Assembly (NCBI RefSeq): GCF_017377745.1
Contig: NZ_JAFVMG010000005.1
Coordinates: 99,012-163,011 of the forward strand
Direction of reading: 5' to 3'
Length of the DNA: 64,000 bases
Source of the DNA: Acetobacter suratthaniensis
Lineage (GTDB): Bacteria; Pseudomonadota; Alphaproteobacteria; Acetobacterales; Acetobacteraceae
A model generated the notes under the pieces. It ran no database searches. It was given only the letters and a program-made list of their open reading frames with translations, and was not told where the DNA came from. Position 1 is the stretch's first letter. The number at the start of each line of letters is the position of its first letter. Positions 43,448-52,306 of the stretch are shown here, piece after piece. Position numbers and translations under genes: made by a program.

Positions 43448-45598
43448 ATGTTCAATTATTACCGTAAAGAAATCGAATGGGGCGGCCGCCCGCTGGTTCT
43501 CGAAACCGGCAAGATCGCCCGTCAGGCCGATGGCGCCGTGCTGGTGACCTATGGCGAAACCGTTGTGCTGTGTACCGCCGTAGGTGCGCGCAACGTCAAG
43601 GCCGGGCAGGACTTCTTTCCCCTGACCGTTAACTATCAGGAAAAAGCCTACGCTGCGGGTAAGATCCCCGGTGGCTTCTTCAAGCGTGAAGGCCGTCCTT
43701 CCGAGAACGAAACGCTGGTTTCGCGCCTGATTGATCGCCCCATCCGCCCGCTGTTCCCCGAGGGTTTCCGTAACGAAGTGCAGGTCATCGCCACGGTGCT
43801 GACCCACGATATGGAAAACAGCCCCGATATCGCCGCGCTGATCGGCTGCTCCGCCGCGCTGACGCTGTCGGGCATTCCGTTCTTTGGCCCCGTGGGTGCT
43901 GCTCGCGTTGGTTTTCAGGATGGCGCGTTCATCCTCAACCCCACCCGTGAGCAGATGACCGATGCGGCTCTGGATCTGGTTGTGGCTGGCACCGCCGAAG
44001 GCGTGCTGATGGTTGAATCCGAAGCCTCCGAGCTGTCCGAAGACGTGATGCTCGATGCCGTGACCTTTGGCCACAACGCTTTCCAGCCCGTGCTGGACGC
44101 CATCATTTCTCTGGCCGAACACGCCGCCAAGGAACCTTGGGCGCTGCCGGAAGAAAGCAAGGAAGAAGCCGCTCTGCGCAAGCAGGTGGACAAGCTGGGC
44201 CGCAAGCTGATTGCCGATGCCTACAAGGAAAAGCAGAAGCAGGTCCGCTACGAAAAGCTCGAAGCCGCCCGCGCTGCCATTGTCGAGAAGCTGGTTGCAG
44301 CCGAAGCCGATGCCTCCGCTGCCAAGCCCTTCATCAAGGATCTCGAAGCCGACGTGGTGCGCACCTCCGTGCTCAAGACCGGCAAGCGTATTGATGGTCG
44401 TGATCTGGTAACGGTGCGCCCGATCGTGCCGGAAGTGGGCGTGCTGCCCCGCGTGCATGGTTCCGCCCTGTTTACCCGTGGCGAAACCCAGGCGCTGGTT
44501 GTGACCACGCTGGGCACCGGTCAGGACGAGCAGGTGATCGACGCGCTTGAAGGCGAATACCGCACCAACTTCATGCTGCACTACAACTTCCCTCCCTACT
44601 CGGTGGGTGAGTGCGGGCGTATCGGTTCCCCCGGTCGTCGTGAAGTGGGTCATGGCAAGCTGGCATGGCGCGCCATTCACCCGCTGATGCCCTCGCGCAA
44701 GGATTTCCCCTACACCGTGCGCGTTGTGTCCGAAATCACGGAAAGCAACGGCTCCTCCTCCATGGCAAGCGTGTGCGGCGGTTCGCTGGCGCTGATGGAT
44801 GCGGGCGTGCCGCTCAAGCGCCCCGTGGCCGGTATTGCCATGGGCCTGATCAAGGAAGGCGAAAAGTTCGCCGTTCTGTCCGACATCCTTGGTGATGAAG
44901 ATCACCTGGGCGACATGGACTTCAAGGTGGCTGGCACGGAATCCGGCGTGACCGCCCTGCAGATGGACATCAAGATCACCTCGATCACCCCCGAGATCAT
45001 GAAGATCGCGCTGGGTCAGGCCCGTGAAGGCCGGATGCACATTCTGGGCGAAATGTCCCGTGCGCTGACGGAAACCCGTACGGATGTTTCCTCCACCGCG
45101 CCGCGTATCACCACCATGAAGGTGCCGCGTGAAAAGATCCGTGACGTCATTGGTTCAGGCGGTAAGGTTATTCGCGAAATCGTCGAATATTCCGGCGCCA
45201 AGGTGGATATCGGTGATGATGGCACGATCACCATCGCCTCCACCTCTGAAGAGCAGACCAAGAAGGCCATGGACCGGATCAACGGCATTGTGGCCGAGCC
45301 GGAACTGGGCCGGATTTACGACGGTAAGGTTGTGAAGACCGCCGATTTCGGCGCGTTCGTGAACTTCCTTGGCGCACGTGACGGGCTGGTTCATATTTCC
45401 GAACTGGCTCAGGGTCGCGTTGGCCGCACCAGCGATGTGGTGAAGGACGGCGATACCGTGAAGGTAAAGGTTATCGGCTTCGATGACCGCGGCAAGGTCA
45501 AGCTGTCCATGCGCGTTGTGGATCAGGCGACTGGTGCCGACATTACCGAAACCGTGGGCGAAAAGCCTGCGCGCGCCCCTCGTCGGGACGCTGAGTAA
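43448..45598 (+). CDS. pnp: Polyribonucleotide nucleotidyltransferase (PNPase)
   Basis: Phosphorolytic 3'-5' exoribonuclease, 716 residues. Two RNase PH domains are joined by a helical linker (residues about 240-310). The second has the active-site region FNFP-like [16 protein letters not shown] and [18 protein letters not shown] domain ([20 protein letters not shown]) and an S1 domain ([18 protein letters not shown]) complete it. The length is normal. Confidence 0.98.
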   Translation: MFNYYRKEIEWGGRPLVLETGKIARQADGAVLVTYGETVVLCTAVGARNVKAGQDFFPLTVNYQEKAYAAGKIPGGFFKREGRPSENETLVSRLIDRPIRPLFPEGFRNEVQVIATVLTHDMENSPDIAALIGCSAALTLSGIPFFGPVGAARVGFQDGAFILNPTREQMTDAALDLVVAGTAEGVLMVESEASELSEDVMLDAVTFGHNAFQPVLDAIISLAEHAAKEPWALPEESKEEAALRKQVDKLGRKLIADAYKEKQKQVRYEKLEAARAAIVEKLVAAEADASAAKPFIKDLEADVVRTSVLKTGKRIDGRDLVTVRPIVPEVGVLPRVHGSALFTRGETQALVVTTLGTGQDEQVIDALEGEYRTNFMLHYNFPPYSVGECGRIGSPGRREVGHGKLAWRAIHPLMPSRKDFPYTVRVVSEITESNGSSSMASVCGGSLALMDAGVPLKRPVAGIAMGLIKEGEKFAVLSDILGDEDHLGDMDFKVAGTESGVTALQMDIKITSITPEIMKIALGQAREGRMHILGEMSRALTETRTDVSSTAPRITTMKVPREKIRDVIGSGGKVIREIVEYSGAKVDIGDDGTITIASTSEEQTKKAMDRINGIVAEPELGRIYDGKVVKTADFGAFVNFLGARDGLVHISELAQGRVGRTSDVVKDGDTVKVKVIGFDDRGKVKLSMRVVDQATGADITETVGEKPARAPRRDAE

Positions 45599-45744
45599 CA
45601 TCCGGCTGGGCAGGAGCGGGCGCATGCCTGCTCCGGTGTCGGGTTTTTCGGTATAAAAAAGCCGGGCCATAACGGCCCACCCTTTTCGGGCGGGCAAGCC
45701 CGCCCGTACTGTCTGTGAGCAGTTGCAGGAACGATAGGACGATC

Positions 45745-47163
45745 ATGAAGGCGATCAACACGCTGCGCATGGGAGGGGTGGATGTTCTGCCTCTGGTCGA
45801 AGGCGGCAAGGGGATTTCCGTTTCCAACGGAGCCTCGGCTGGCGCGTGGGCAGCGGCGGGCGGTGCGGGCACCGTGTCCATCGTTAATGCAGATAGTTAT
45901 GATGAAAACGGCCAGCCCGTACCGCAGGTCTATAAAGGCCGCACCCGGCGCGAACGGCATGAGGAACTGGTGCAGTACGCTATTGATGGCGGCATTGCCC
46001 AGACCCGCATCGCGCATGAGGTTTCAGGTGGGCATGGGCGTATTCATGCCAATATCCTGTGGGAAATGGGTTCGGCCGAACGGGTTATTACCGGCGTGCT
46101 CGAAGGCACGAAGGGTCTGATCCATGGCCTGACCTGTGGCGCGGGTATGCCGTACAAGCTGGCGGATATCGCCATACAGTTTGGCGTGCATTATTATCCC
46201 ATCGTCAGTTCCGCGCGGGCGTTCAACGCGCTGTGGAAGCGCTCGTACCACAAGGCCGCCGATCTGCTGGGCGGTGTGGTGTATGAAGATCCGTGGCGTG
46301 CGGGCGGGCATAATGGCCTGTCCAACACGGAAGATCCGCTTAAGCCAGAAGATCCCTACCCCCGCGTGCTGGCCCTGCGCCAGACCATGCGTGGTTTTGG
46401 CCTGCACGATACGCCCATTATCATGGCAGGTGGCGTGTGGTGGCTTGAGGAATGGGAAGACTGGATCGACAATCCCGAGCTGGGGCCGATTGTTTTCCAG
46501 TTTGGCACTCGTCCGCTGCTTACGCGTGAAAGCCCTATTCCGCAGGCGTGGAAAGAGCGGCTGATGACCCTGAAAAAGGGCGATGTGCATCTGAACCGTT
46601 TCTCGCCTACGGGTTTTTATTCCTCTGCTGTCAATAACAGCTTTTTGCAAGACCTGCAGGCGCGTTCCGAAAGGCAGGTGGCCTTTTCGACAGAGCCGCT
46701 GGGTGCCTTGACCGTGCCGTATGGTGTTGGTGCGCGTAAGCGTCAGGTTTTTCTGGCGGCGGATGATCTGGCCCATGTACAGGAATGGGAAAATCAGGGT
46801 TTTGTCGAGGCGATGCGTACGCCGGATTCAACGCTGATTTTTGTCACTCCAGATAGTGCACGTGAAATTCTGGCTGATCAGGCTGATTGCATGGGCTGTC
46901 TGTCTGAATGCCGTTTCTCCAACTGGAGCCAGCGCGGGCCGAATTACAGCAACGGTCATAAAGCAGACCCGCGCTCCTTCTGTATCCAGAAGACGCTACA
47001 GGCCGCAGCCCATGCCAGCGGGCCTGATGAGACCAAAGTCATGGACAATACGCTGATGTTTGGTGGCACCAACGCATGGCGTTTTGCGGCTGATCCGTTC
47101 TACTCGAATAGTTTTGTGCCGACTGTTGGTCAGTTGGTCGAACGGATCCTGACAGGTCGCTAA
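45745..47163 (+). CDS. Nitronate monooxygenase-like flavoprotein with C-terminal cysteine cluster
   Basis: TIM-barrel FMN protein related to 2-nitropropane dioxygenase, 472 residues from the ATG at 45745 (AGGA site). Barrel motifs are GGKGISVSNGASAGAWAAAG near the start, LTCGAGMPYKLADIA and IIMAGGVWW. Beyond the usual fold there is a C-terminal segment with CMGCLSEC and a later SFCIQK, four cysteines that could bind a cluster or zinc. The substrate is unknown. It is followed 14 nt later by a small secreted protein gene. Confidence 0.82.
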   Translation: MKAINTLRMGGVDVLPLVEGGKGISVSNGASAGAWAAAGGAGTVSIVNADSYDENGQPVPQVYKGRTRRERHEELVQYAIDGGIAQTRIAHEVSGGHGRIHANILWEMGSAERVITGVLEGTKGLIHGLTCGAGMPYKLADIAIQFGVHYYPIVSSARAFNALWKRSYHKAADLLGGVVYEDPWRAGGHNGLSNTEDPLKPEDPYPRVLALRQTMRGFGLHDTPIIMAGGVWWLEEWEDWIDNPELGPIVFQFGTRPLLTRESPIPQAWKERLMTLKKGDVHLNRFSPTGFYSSAVNNSFLQDLQARSERQVAFSTEPLGALTVPYGVGARKRQVFLAADDLAHVQEWENQGFVEAMRTPDSTLIFVTPDSAREILADQADCMGCLSECRFSNWSQRGPNYSNGHKADPRSFCIQKTLQAAAHASGPDETKVMDNTLMFGGTNAWRFAADPFYSNSFVPTVGQLVERILTGR

Positions 47164-47177
47164 TCGGGAGTAAGGTC

Positions 47178-47687
47178 ATGGCCCGCCGAATGTTTTTATG
47201 GCTGGCCATTGTCCTTGTGCCGTGCGGGGGTTTTCCGTGCGGCGCTTCCCGCCCGGTTCTGGCACAAGCGGCTGCGGCCGCGCAGGGTGAGCCGGAGCAG
47301 CAAACAGCCCTTTTCTATCAGTGGTATGCTTCAGCGGCTGCGCATACTGCCCGGCTTTGTGCCGCAGGTGCGCAAAGCACAATGTTGAATGATCCCGCCA
47401 TGCGCCGGTTTGTCAGCCCGGCCCTTCTTGCGAGCTTTCAGGGTGTGGGGCCGGCGGGCTGCTCACAAAAGAACATGGCTCTTTCAGCTTATTTTCTGCA
47501 TGCCAAGGCGGATGATGTCGTAGGGCAGGTGCCTTTTGAGGTCACAACCATTGTGCAGACTGCCAACCGAGCACTGGTGCAGGTACGGGTTGGTGGTGCG
47601 GCGCTGTGTGTCCGCCTCAGGCATGAGCGCGAGGGGTGGCGGCTTTTTGAGGTAGAGCCGCAGGCTGTGGCTGCCTGCGGAGAATAG
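47178..47687 (+). CDS. Small secreted protein, DUF3828-like
   Basis: Exported protein of 169 residues: a signal peptide of about 30 (cleavage near VLAQA), then a helical and beta domain with LFYQWYASAAAHTARLC and a C-terminal strand pair (CVRLRHEREGWRLFEVE). The length and the closing W-x-L-F-E-V pattern resemble DUF3828/Rap1a-type small periplasmic domains, but I am not sure of the family. It is probably co-transcribed with the flavoprotein gene. Confidence 0.6.
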   Translation: MARRMFLWLAIVLVPCGGFPCGASRPVLAQAAAAAQGEPEQQTALFYQWYASAAAHTARLCAAGAQSTMLNDPAMRRFVSPALLASFQGVGPAGCSQKNMALSAYFLHAKADDVVGQVPFEVTTIVQTANRALVQVRVGGAALCVRLRHEREGWRLFEVEPQAVAACGE

Positions 47688-47709
47688 TCCTTCGCGCTAA
47701 CGGTTTTTT

Positions 47710-49779
47710 CTAGGTGTTATCCTGTGTTTCTGTCAGGGCGGGCTGGCGGAGTGCCGCCAGCATTTCCTGTGGTGGCAGGGTGTGTGGCTGTGCGTAACGG
47801 CCAGCCAGAGCGGCCAGAATGGCGGCGCGTGGCTGTGGAGGGGTGCTGTGTGTGTCGGTTTGGGCTTGTTCGAGCCACCATACGCTGGCGGCCCCGGCAA
47901 GCTGGCGTAAAAGAAACAGAATTTCGCCGCAGGCTCTTACATTGTCTGATTCGTGCAGCCCTTCCAGACGTTTCTGCTGGTAGAGAATTTCAGCACGGCT
48001 GGAAGCGGTGCCTGCTGCCCGGCGGGCAGGTTCGAGCGTGCGCCAGGGGGCACGGGGCGGGCAGGCTGCCAGTGCCGCGTAACGCAGGTTGGCGGTAAAG
48101 GCGCTGGAAACCAGTTCCGCCAGAGGGGGTGGCCGCCTGCCGGGCCAGAGCGATACGCAGGCCACCAGCCCGACAAGACTGCCAATGGTGTTGTTGGCAG
48201 CGCGCGATAGGGCCACGTCCCATCCATGCGTGGTGCTGACAAGGTCTGTAACCAGCACAAACAGTTGGGACATGAACATGACACAGAGCGCATAATTGAC
48301 GCTGCGTAGCGCAATGGTGGCCGCTGCTAGCGGAAAGATCAGGAGCAGAATAGCCGCCTGAGGCAGAAAAACCCCCATGAGTGCAGCAACCAGCCCCCCG
48401 GCTATGCTGCCTGCCACGCGTTCGATTGCGCGGGGTAGGGTGGAGGTCACGCTAGGCTGTGTCACCACCACAACGGCCATCATGGCCCAGTAGGCGTAAG
48501 GCAGGTTCAGTGCGAGAGAAATAGCGTAGGCCACCAGCACCGCTACAGCCAGCCGCGCGGCATGGCGGATGAACAGCATGTCCGGCCAGCGTGAGGCCGG
48601 TGGAGAGGTGGCTTCGGGTTCTTTGCTGTGGCCTGCCGGGGAACTGGTGCGCGTGGTTTGCTCCACCTCAGCTGGTGCGGTGGGTGTCTGGGTGGAGAGC
48701 GCCCATGCTTCCTGTAGAGCCTGCAAGGCATCGGTACAGAATGTGGCGGCACGGGTATGGATGTCATCCTCGCCCATGCTGGCGCGGCGTAGCAGGGCGA
48801 TATCGCGTGCCAACCGCTCGGGCCGGGGTGGGGTGGTAAGAATTTCCCGCGCAACACGGTGCAGGGTGAGCGTCAGCAGGCGGATAACCCGGCGACCTGT
48901 CTGGGTGGGCTGATGGGAAAACGCTGCGTGTTCCAGCGCCATGACGGCGGCAAAAAGCCGGTCAGCCGTATCAAGGGCAGCGGAAAGGGTAAGGCGTGGC
49001 TCGGCATTGGCGGGTAGGAGGGCCAGTGCTGCGCGGGCCTGCCCAATGCGGGTGCGGATGTCGCGCCGGTAAGCACTTATAATATGGTGCGCGCCCGAAG
49101 CGGGTAGGCGTGTTTGCGCCATGGTGGCACGGGGCAACCTGCCTGCCATATGGGCCAGTTCGCGGAAAATGGCGGCACAGGCCTGTTTTTGTGGTGCAAA
49201 AGGATCAACCGGCCAGGCAAAAATACAGATCAGGATGGCCCAGACCGCGCCTGCGGCAAACAGGCCTGCAAGGTGCAAAGCCCCCATCGGCGCCTGCGGG
49301 TAACAGACGGCGACAACCGCGACAATGGCCGCCAGAACACTGATCTGTGTTGCGATGGCTCCCCCCATGCGGGACAGGCCACACAGCGCGATACACAGGC
49401 CGAGTGCAATAAAACCCGGTATCAGCCCCCACCCGGCTGCGGCGGAAATCAGCCCGGTTATGAGCGTGCCAGACAGGCTGAAGCGCAGCAGGGCCTGTAT
49501 GCGCTGGCGTAGTGGCCCGCCGGGGTCAACCAGACAGGTCCAGAATGCGGCAAAGGCTGCCCAGGCCATAAGCGGGGCATCCAGCCGCCAGGCTACCAGC
49601 ATGACCGACCCGACCGCCACGCCCGCCCGCATGCCCTCGCGGATAGCAATCTGCTCCGGTGCGACCGCAATAGCTCGCGCACCCAACCAGTGCAGCAGGG
49701 CGGTTGGCAGGAGGTTGGCTGGCAGGAAAGTCAGCAGCCTGCGGCTCAGGCGGAGCAGGGAGCGGGAGGGGCTTTTCAT
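47710..49779 (-). CDS. FUSC-family inner-membrane transporter (AaeB/YccS-like)
   Basis: The 689-residue protein has two membrane bundles of about five to six helices (near residues 35-175 and 400-530) separated by a cytoplasmic helical domain. The second has the fusaric-acid-resistance motif YAYWAMMAVVVVTQPSVTSTLPRAIERVAGSIAGG. Such proteins export aromatic acids or act in envelope stress. The start at 49779 is taken from the family; the frame extends 27 codons further without support. No membrane-fusion partner is adjacent. Confidence 0.86.
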   Translation of the reverse strand: MKSPSRSLLRLSRRLLTFLPANLLPTALLHWLGARAIAVAPEQIAIREGMRAGVAVGSVMLVAWRLDAPLMAWAAFAAFWTCLVDPGGPLRQRIQALLRFSLSGTLITGLISAAAGWGLIPGFIALGLCIALCGLSRMGGAIATQISVLAAIVAVVAVCYPQAPMGALHLAGLFAAGAVWAILICIFAWPVDPFAPQKQACAAIFRELAHMAGRLPRATMAQTRLPASGAHHIISAYRRDIRTRIGQARAALALLPANAEPRLTLSAALDTADRLFAAVMALEHAAFSHQPTQTGRRVIRLLTLTLHRVAREILTTPPRPERLARDIALLRRASMGEDDIHTRAATFCTDALQALQEAWALSTQTPTAPAEVEQTTRTSSPAGHSKEPEATSPPASRWPDMLFIRHAARLAVAVLVAYAISLALNLPYAYWAMMAVVVVTQPSVTSTLPRAIERVAGSIAGGLVAALMGVFLPQAAILLLIFPLAAATIALRSVNYALCVMFMSQLFVLVTDLVSTTHGWDVALSRAANNTIGSLVGLVACVSLWPGRRPPPLAELVSSAFTANLRYAALAACPPRAPWRTLEPARRAAGTASSRAEILYQQKRLEGLHESDNVRACGEILFLLRQLAGAASVWWLEQAQTDTHSTPPQPRAAILAALAGRYAQPHTLPPQEMLAALRQPALTETQDNT

Positions 49780-49956
49780 GGGCTCGGGCAGGGTTGTGAA
49801 AACAAACAGGGAAAGCTGACCCGCAGGGCAGGGGGCCGTAGTCGGCCGGTGCGGAGCCACACTCTTGTTATAGCATAAAATAAAACCTGCGTGTGCGGGT
49901 ACGGCGGTGGGATGCAGATGTGACCCCGCACAGGAAATAAGCTGTTGAGAGAGGGG

Positions 49957-49985
49957 TTGCCCTGTGTAGGGCTTTGATGTAAGAG
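49957..49985 (+). promoter_or_regulatory. Possible promoter of the split tRNA gene
   Basis: TTGCCC at 49957-49962, a 17-nt spacer and TAAGAG at 49980-49985 would start transcription about 8 nt before the mature tRNA 5' end. The -10 is imperfect. Confidence 0.35.
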
Positions 49986-50000
49986 GGGCCGCATTGGTGA

Positions 50001-50293
50001 GAGCCGGTAGCTCAGTCGGTAGAGCATTCGACTTTCAATGGGAGCCCAGTCGGGAAACCGGTTGTGGAACAGGCCTTAAATTCGGTGAACGCTCTGGTCA
50101 TACCCCTTGGGTTGGCCGTGCCAATACCGAGCGAAGCCATCGCAAGATGGAACGTGTAGAGACTTGACAGGGTCCACCTAAAGGCTTCGGCCCACGGTGA
50201 AGGTAAAGTCCAGACCACGAACCTACGGGGCGGCGAAAGCCGAAGTGGTACGTAATCGAATGGTCGAGGGTTCGAGTCCCTCCCGGCTCACCA
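50001..50293 (+). tRNA. tRNA-Lys (anticodon UUU) interrupted by a group I intron
   Basis: Exon 1 is 50001-50035 and exon 2 is 50253-50293. Joined, they give a regular 76-nt tRNA: acceptor GAGCCGG/CCGGCTC, D-stem GCTC/GAGC, anticodon stem TTCGA/TCGAA with loop CTTTTAA, T-stem GAGGG/CCCTC with TTCGAGT, discriminator A and encoded CCA. The break lies between anticodon positions 35 and 36, so decoding of AAA/AAG depends on splicing. Read without splicing, the loop CTTTCAA would mimic a Glu anticodon, but the body is that of tRNA-Lys. Confidence 0.93.
50036..50252 (+). ncRNA. Group I self-splicing intron in the tRNA-Lys anticodon loop
   Basis: The 217-nt insert shares the conserved core of small tRNA introns of subgroup IC3 such as that of Azoarcus tRNA-Ile. 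It has CGGGAAACCG, AAATTCGGTGAA (P4 strand), GTGTAGAGACTTGAC (P7/P3), GTGAAGGTAAAGTCCA (P7 partner) and GGCGAAAGCC (P9 with GAAA loop). P1 can form as C50032-G50044, U50033-A50043, U50034-G50042 and U50035-G50041, putting the required U-G pair at the 5' splice site. The last intron base is G. No homing endonuclease frame is present. Confidence 0.92.
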
Positions 50294-50507
50294 ATTTTCA
50301 TTTAAATATAGCATGGCGCGTGCAACGCGTGCAGGCACCCCGGCGAGCCGGGGCGGCTTTGGATGCGCGCAAACCACGGCCCGTAAGCTAACATGATGCC
50401 CTATTCTGGGCGGCGTTGGCGTGCGGGGTTTGCTCCCTGGCCCCGCACCGAGGCCAAGCACCAGAGTGCCGGGTGCTTGTGCAAATGCGCGAGGCCGTGC
50501 CGTGTGC

Positions 50508-51719
50508 TCAGGGAGAAGGAGTGCGGGGGGCGGTTGTCTCTGACGTGCTCTGGGCTTTTTTCGTATTCAGTAGAACGAGCAGCTTTTTTCGGAGCACGTC
50601 TGTTCTGGACTCAAAGAGTTTATACAGAACCGATGCCCATGCTATGGCAAGAAAACACGCGACAAAGAGCTTTGCCAGTGAGGCCGCATTGATGGCGTGC
50701 ATGTTCCACGGGCTGCTGATCAGCGCACAGACAAAGACCAGCACCGGCAGATGTGTCAAATAAAGTGTGTAGGAAATTTCTGACAGATAGCGTGAAACAT
50801 GGCCGTAAAGGGAAGGCTGGCATTTTGCGGTATGGCCTGTCAGGCAATAGAGCAGAAGGCAGGTTGCAACACCCATCAGCAGGTCGCTCGTATAAAGCGG
50901 GAGGTGGAGTTTTTTCAGTCCTGCGAAAAAAATGAAAAACATCACAGCGCAGAGCATGGCGATGCGCGAAGCAAGAGCCGGGGGGATGACCATGGGGAGC
51001 AGCGAGACGGCGGCTCCCATGAGCCAGATGGAAAACAGGAAGTTGCTGTACTGATTGTTGCAGTAAAGGATGGCGCTGCACAGCAGGAGATAAAACAATG
51101 ATTTCAGCACATTGTTTTTCAGCATGAAGGTGGAAAGTAGCATAGGGAAAAGAAGATAGTACCAAAACTCGTTCGACAGGCTCCAGAGTGGTACGTTCGT
51201 GCCGATAATCGGGACGAAAATGGTCTGGAGAAAAAGAAAGTTCCCTAAATAAACAAAAACGTTTCCAAGGGAGGGGAACGTGTTGTCCGAAACGTAGTCC
51301 TGTCCGGGCGGGGCTGTGTAAATGCTGTGGGCGTGAGAGAAAAAAGCAAAGCCCGTATAATCAATGGCCGCGCCGATCAGGATGGCGGGAATGAGCACAA
51401 TCCATAATCTGGTTAAGCGGCTGACCAGATAGTTTTTCCATTCCCAGCGGTTTTGCTTCATCTGCCGCAAAACGCTGCCCCCGACGAGATAGCCGCTGAG
51501 GGCAAAGAAAACCATCACGGCTTCATTGCCGATATTGATTGATACGATGGAAGGCCCAAAAGCGTCAGTTTTCGGGTGTGGGGCGTTGTCTATGGCGGTC
51601 AGGCTGGAAAAAAATAGCCCCCGTGCATGCCCGAACACAACGATTAACGCAGCAAGGCCGCGCAGTGCGTCAAGGTGCACTTCTGACCAGGTTGCTCTTG
51701 CTTTTTCAGAAGAAAACAA
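50508..51719 (-). CDS. Acyltransferase family 3 (OafA-like) membrane protein
   Basis: Ten-helix acyltransferase of 403 residues with the family opening HLDALRGLAALIVVFGHARGLFF (probable catalytic His) and NIGNEAVMVFFALSGYLVG. Such proteins O-acetylate surface polysaccharides across the inner membrane. The gene is lower in GC than its neighbours. It lies between the split tRNA and the cellulose operon, divergent from the latter, so it may modify the same or another glycan. It has no fused SGNH domain. Confidence 0.85.
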   Translation of the reverse strand: MFSSEKARATWSEVHLDALRGLAALIVVFGHARGLFFSSLTAIDNAPHPKTDAFGPSIVSINIGNEAVMVFFALSGYLVGGSVLRQMKQNRWEWKNYLVSRLTRLWIVLIPAILIGAAIDYTGFAFFSHAHSIYTAPPGQDYVSDNTFPSLGNVFVYLGNFLFLQTIFVPIIGTNVPLWSLSNEFWYYLLFPMLLSTFMLKNNVLKSLFYLLLCSAILYCNNQYSNFLFSIWLMGAAVSLLPMVIPPALASRIAMLCAVMFFIFFAGLKKLHLPLYTSDLLMGVATCLLLYCLTGHTAKCQPSLYGHVSRYLSEISYTLYLTHLPVLVFVCALISSPWNMHAINAASLAKLFVACFLAIAWASVLYKLFESRTDVLRKKLLVLLNTKKAQSTSETTAPRTPSP

Positions 51720-51950
51720 CGCAATTCTCGCTCTGTAATATGGTGGATTTTCTTATAGGGTATTTTACCGAGGCGGAAAGCCTCGGGCAGGCATCGTCTG
51801 GGCACTGGTATCCGGGGCGTCTTCCGCTGTTGTCATCACATATTTGTGATGTCTGTGCGGTTTAATCGGATAAGAAAAAGTAAAACTTATATTAAGCGTT
51901 CATCTTATTTTAATAGAATTAAGAATATCTGCAAACACATAATAATGCTG

Positions 51951-51965
51951 ATACCGAATCGGTAT
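51951..51965. promoter_or_regulatory. Perfect palindrome upstream of the bcs operon
   Basis: ATACCGAATCGGTAT has 7-bp arms around one central base. Its place in the divergent spacer, about 270 bp before the bcs -10 box, suggests a regulator site. The regulator is unknown. Confidence 0.4.
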
Positions 51966-52220
51966 TGGAGGCATTGTGGTGCTATGTGTGTGCCGCATTA
52001 TAGCTTGCATCTGGGCCGTTTTGGGTTGGGCAGTGGCGCTGGGGCGTGGAATATGGGCCGGGTTTCCTATTAAAATATTTTAATTATTTTGATTTCGGGG
52101 TGTGATACGCTATCAGGCTGTATCGTTGTGCGATTGTTATGAATAGGGTGTCGTTATAGAAGGCGTAGTCTGGCTTGTGTTCCGTCCAGAGGATTTGCGC
52201 GTGTTTTCAGCCTCGTACAC

Positions 52221-52226
52221 TATAAT
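52221..52226 (+). promoter_or_regulatory. Probable -10 box of the bcs operon promoter
   Basis: An exact TATAAT with no good -35 at 16-18 bp, so an activator may be needed. Transcription would start near 52233, leaving about 75 nt before the GTG at 52307 but only about 11 nt before the ATG at 52244. That favours the GTG as the bcsB start. Confidence 0.45.
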
Positions 52227-52306
52227 GGCCCGCTGAACAGTTTATGCGTGAAATTACGCGTATCAGCCGGGTTTTTTGTTTGTCAAATTCAAGGGAAAAA
52301 CCGTTC

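Larger units (their letters stand above)
51720..52243. other. AT-rich region between the acyltransferase and the bcs operon
   Basis: This 524-bp spacer is clearly AT-richer than the coding regions around it and has no credible gene. It should hold the divergent promoters. Visible elements are a perfect palindrome at 51951-51965 and a TATAAT box at 52221-52226. Confidence 0.6.

Noticed and set aside
43358..45040. A 560-codon minus-strand frame opposite pnp
   Set aside because: Shadow of pnp, which is complete and well conserved on the plus strand.
50012..50301. Short frames on both strands across the split tRNA, possible intron-encoded endonuclease
   Set aside because: All are under 70 codons and have no LAGLIDADG, GIY-YIG or HNH motif; the region is explained fully as exons plus ribozyme.
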